A DNA stretch of 64,000 nucleotides from Artemia franciscana (taxonomy: Eukaryota > Arthropoda > Branchiopoda > Anostraca > Artemiidae): the NCBI RefSeq assembly GCF_032884065.1, contig NC_088880.1:23994715-24058714 (forward strand), written 5' to 3'. The translations under genes and the position numbers were made by a program. Below the pieces are notes generated by a model that saw nothing but the letters and a program-made list of their open reading frames with translations, was not told where the DNA came from and ran no database searches. Positions 61,362 to 64,000 of this stretch are shown piece by piece. The first letter of the stretch is position 1. Every line of letters begins with the position of its first letter.

Positions 61362-61438
61362 ATGAACACTTTTCTTCTCGGATTCCTCATTTCATTTTAC
61401 ATTTTGAGTTTAATGATATCAGTAGCGTCAATCTGGAG
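61362..61438 (+). CDS. Possible signal-peptide exon of an unrecognised gene
   Basis: ATG at 61362 opens MNTFLLGFLISFYILSLMIS + VASIW, a hydrophobic leader with polar ends, followed at ~61437 by GTGAGT, a strong donor consensus. Beyond the donor the frame runs on to 61547 without features. No downstream exon is identified, so this may be a chance hydrophobic frame. Confidence 0.25.
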
Positions 61439-62107
61439 TGAGTTGCCCTCAACTAGTTTTGAAAAACAACTTTTTTTTAGAAACATGATAATTGAAAACG
61501 TACTTTTTGTATTTGACAAAAAAAATGACAAACTTGCCATCCCTTGATTTTGGAAAGTTCATTTTGCCCCACGCTCCCTTAAATTTTCATTAATCGACAC
61601 CACTCTGTGATATAAGGCTATTGAACTTGTATGAAAGACGAATTTACCTCACACCTTTTATAAGGCTTTGTGGCTTGATACGAATAATTAGTTTCTTAAA
61701 AACCTTTAGTGGCCTGAGTTCGTTTGTTAAAAATGGACCCAGATTCAAGCTAACCATATCTACTGCGCTGAAAAAAAGATTTTACTATCCAGAAAACCAG
61801 AGTAAAAAAATAACATCAAATTCAGTCATAACAGAATATATTCAGATAAATAGGATTTATAACATTAATGTTAATTTAACAAATAATACAAAAAAGGTGA
61901 TTAAAATGCAAGCTAAAGTTTCAAAGTGTAATGCAAAAGAAACGGAATGAGTAAAAGAATAATAATATTATTATAACATAGAGGAATAAAATCCCATATA
62001 AGATGTTTGAACAAAAAAACTCTCACTTGACAAAACTATCAAACACTAACTGAAATTATCGCCCCTAAAGCAAAGGGCAAGGCTTAAACCACACTATAGT
62101 CAAACCT
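61439..62107. other. Unassigned sequence
   Basis: A 109-codon plus-strand frame at 61621-61950 (begins MNLYERRIYLTPFIRLCGLI, Lys/Asn-rich end) has no recognisable motif and no evident splice framing; a chance frame is likely in this composition. Confidence 0.35.
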
Positions 62108-62702
62108 CTTGACAAAGAGCAATGACAGATCAATAATCTGTGTCCAAAAAAAAGAGCCATGGCTGATCAATAATCTGTGGTCGACAAAAGAGCAATGACA
62201 GACCAATAAACTGTGTTCCAAAAAGAGCCATGACAGGCTAATATATGTTCGACGAAAGAGTCACTACTGATCAATAATATGTGTTCGACAAATGAGCCAT
62301 GACTGATAAATAGTCGATGGTCTACAAACGGGACATGCCTGGTCAATAATCTGTGGTCGACAAAAGGGTCATGAAAGGTCAATAATCTGTTTTCCAGAAA
62401 GAGCCATGACTGACCAATATGTGTTCGACGAAAAAGCCACGAATGATCAATAATCCATGTTCGACAAAAGGGCCATGACTGGTCAATTATCGACTGAAGA
62501 GCCATAATTGGTCTATAAGCTCTGTCGACAAAAGAACCATGACTAGTCAATAACCTATGTTCAATGAAGAGCCATGACTGATCAATAATATATGTTTGTC
62601 AAAATAGGCAGATTTGGTCTAAAAGCTCTGTCGACAAAAGAACCATGACTGGTCAATAATCTGTGTTCGATGAAGAGCTATGACTGATCAATAATCTATG
62701 TC
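62108..62702. repeat. Minisatellite, ~38-45-bp unit, about 14 copies
   Basis: Consensus near gagccatgactgatcaataa + tctgtgttcgacaaaa. A larger ~125-bp unit (ggtctataagctctgtcgac on) is duplicated at ~62510 and ~62615. The 127-codon minus frame (62167-62550) with a 15-residue HGSFVEHRLL-type period is a by-product of the 45-bp unit. Confidence 0.9.
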
Positions 62703-64000
62703 CTCTCATGATTTTACCGTTCTACTTGTACTATGGAAGCGGAAGATTAAAATGGCTAAAATCTGTCTCGAAAAGTCTCAATCAAGAGTAATCTGTTCCA
62801 AAATATCTTCTACTAAGATCTTTTGTCAGATAAAGACAGTGCACCTCATATTTTCCATCTTCTCTTATTTTTAAAACATTTGCATTTATTCTTCACTCCG
62901 ATTGGTTATCGTAAAGACTAGGCTTTATGAAAAGCACTGATAAAGTTAATTAAGCTGTCCACTAAGTTAAAAAAATAAACCACTCCTCATATGACTTTGT
63001 TGACTTTATTGCAGTCGCAAAAGGTTGAACTTTATTTAACATATTTCAGGAAAGTAAGCAAACTTTGGCCAATAGCATAAGATTTCTGATAAGTCTCAAA
63101 TGTGCTACTAGACTAGTCTAGAAGCTGAACAACTACTCATTTCTGAACACATATTGTAATATAATAACGTCTACACATACATTAGTCAGAAGCGTAATTC
63201 AGGGTTTCGGCACCCGGGGATAATGTCGGTTTTTGCACTACTGCAATGTAAGTAAAAAAGGAACAACAACAAAAACCTCGGTTTACCGCCCCCTCAGAGG
63301 GTGCTCCCGGGGACAACTGCCCCCCTTTCCCCCTAGAGACACCACAGTCAATACTGTTCACCTGCTTAAGTATTTTGCTTGGTAAAAAAAAAGGTAAAGG
63401 TTAGACAAAAAAAAACTACTGATCTAAAGATTTCAAACGCTCTTTATACAAAAAAAAGAAGAAAAAAAGAATAACCCTGCTTGATGTCTTAATAATACAA
63501 GTTTTGATTTACAAAAAATCACTTTAAAGTCAACAAAGTAAAATTATTGTATGAGTGGGAAAAACTTTATGGTATAAACTCCGTGGAAAACTTTATTAAC
63601 TTTAGGGAGCCCCACGTTAAAGTTGATGGCTTAAAAATTAGCGACTCATCAAATCGCGAATAGAACCCATCATTGACACTTAAGTCGTACATAATTTAAC
63701 GTGACTCGGTCCAAAACTTCTCTGAAAATGGGTTTACAAAAGAAAATGACTCCTTCGGCAAGTCACATGCGCAGGGATTTATTCCAAAGGAGGCCTCTAA
63801 TTTTAGCAAAGGGGAGACACCCTTAAAATGCAATTAGGCTCTGATTTTGTTTGAAAAAAGCTATTTACCAATAGTCTATTAATGAATAGGAAAGCTGTCT
63901 TTAAACGCTAAGGCCTGTTTTATTAAGAGCATAATCATTGTTTATTCCGTACTATCTGTATCTTATTAGGGAATGATGTTAACTTTTTTTTTAGCTAAAG
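62703..64000. other. Unassigned sequence
   Basis: 62780-62930 resembles the flanks of the MITE at 55123-55694. 63190-63330 is GC-rich (ttcggcacccggggataatg, cagagggtgctcccggggac) and looks like a fragment of a dispersed repeat. No gene supported. Confidence 0.4.

Noticed and set aside
62167-62550. 127-codon protein with a 15-residue repeat
   Set aside because: Explained by the 45-bp minisatellite unit; no start context or splice sites.

Overview
This is a repeat-dominated animal nuclear genomic window, AT-rich, with one 100-base assembly gap (32805-32904). Degenerate LINEs of several kinds, a Penelope-like element, an inactivated Helitron with many deletion derivatives, very long (AT)n tracts and spliceosomal GT/AG exon borders point to a metazoan. 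The TE mix suggests an arthropod, possibly a crustacean such as a brine shrimp, but nothing here fixes the species.

Host genes occupy very little of the window. On the minus strand I infer one gene starting at 38971 and running off the left edge. Its candidate exons are 38971-38897, 33551-33348, 4582-4498 and 2195-2135. Introns between them are full of transposons. Exon phases agree at two junctions, and at least one exon is missing between 33348 and 4582. On the plus strand, 50802-51365 carries two small single-pass membrane proteins (78 and 80 residues) in tandem behind one good 3' splice site; this is a candidate dicistronic transcript. A possible signal-peptide exon lies at 61362.

Layout: 1-2 kb has a degenerate 82-bp array. 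3-4.3 kb is a LINE split by a palindrome. 5.4-12.4 kb is an old degenerate array split by a nearly complete but dead LINE (6285-11000). 13.7-15.7 kb holds two Penelope-like pieces in opposite orientation. 15.7-32.8 kb is a Helitron graveyard: an almost complete inactivated Rep-helicase copy (21516-26501, minus), two deletion copies, and many short derivatives made of a 27-bp-type minisatellite, a helicase tail, (AT)n and a GC-rich 3' hairpin. 34.2-35.5 kb is another LINE. 35.5-43.9 kb is an unclassified, non-coding, palindrome-rich repeat family, two copies of which face each other around host exon 1. 44.1-46.3 kb is a LINE. 46.4-55 kb is comparatively quiet and holds the dicistronic locus. 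55.1-55.7 kb is a clean TTAA-flanked MITE. 55.9-60.7 kb is a second Helitron-derivative block with an 861-bp tandem duplication and long A/T-rich low-complexity tracts. 62.1-62.7 kb is a minisatellite.

Every recognised transposon coding region is broken by stops, frameshifts, deletions or lost catalytic residues. The Helitron derivatives share the same internal breakpoint, which suggests amplification of one deleted ancestor that could be mobilised in trans by an intact Helitron elsewhere.
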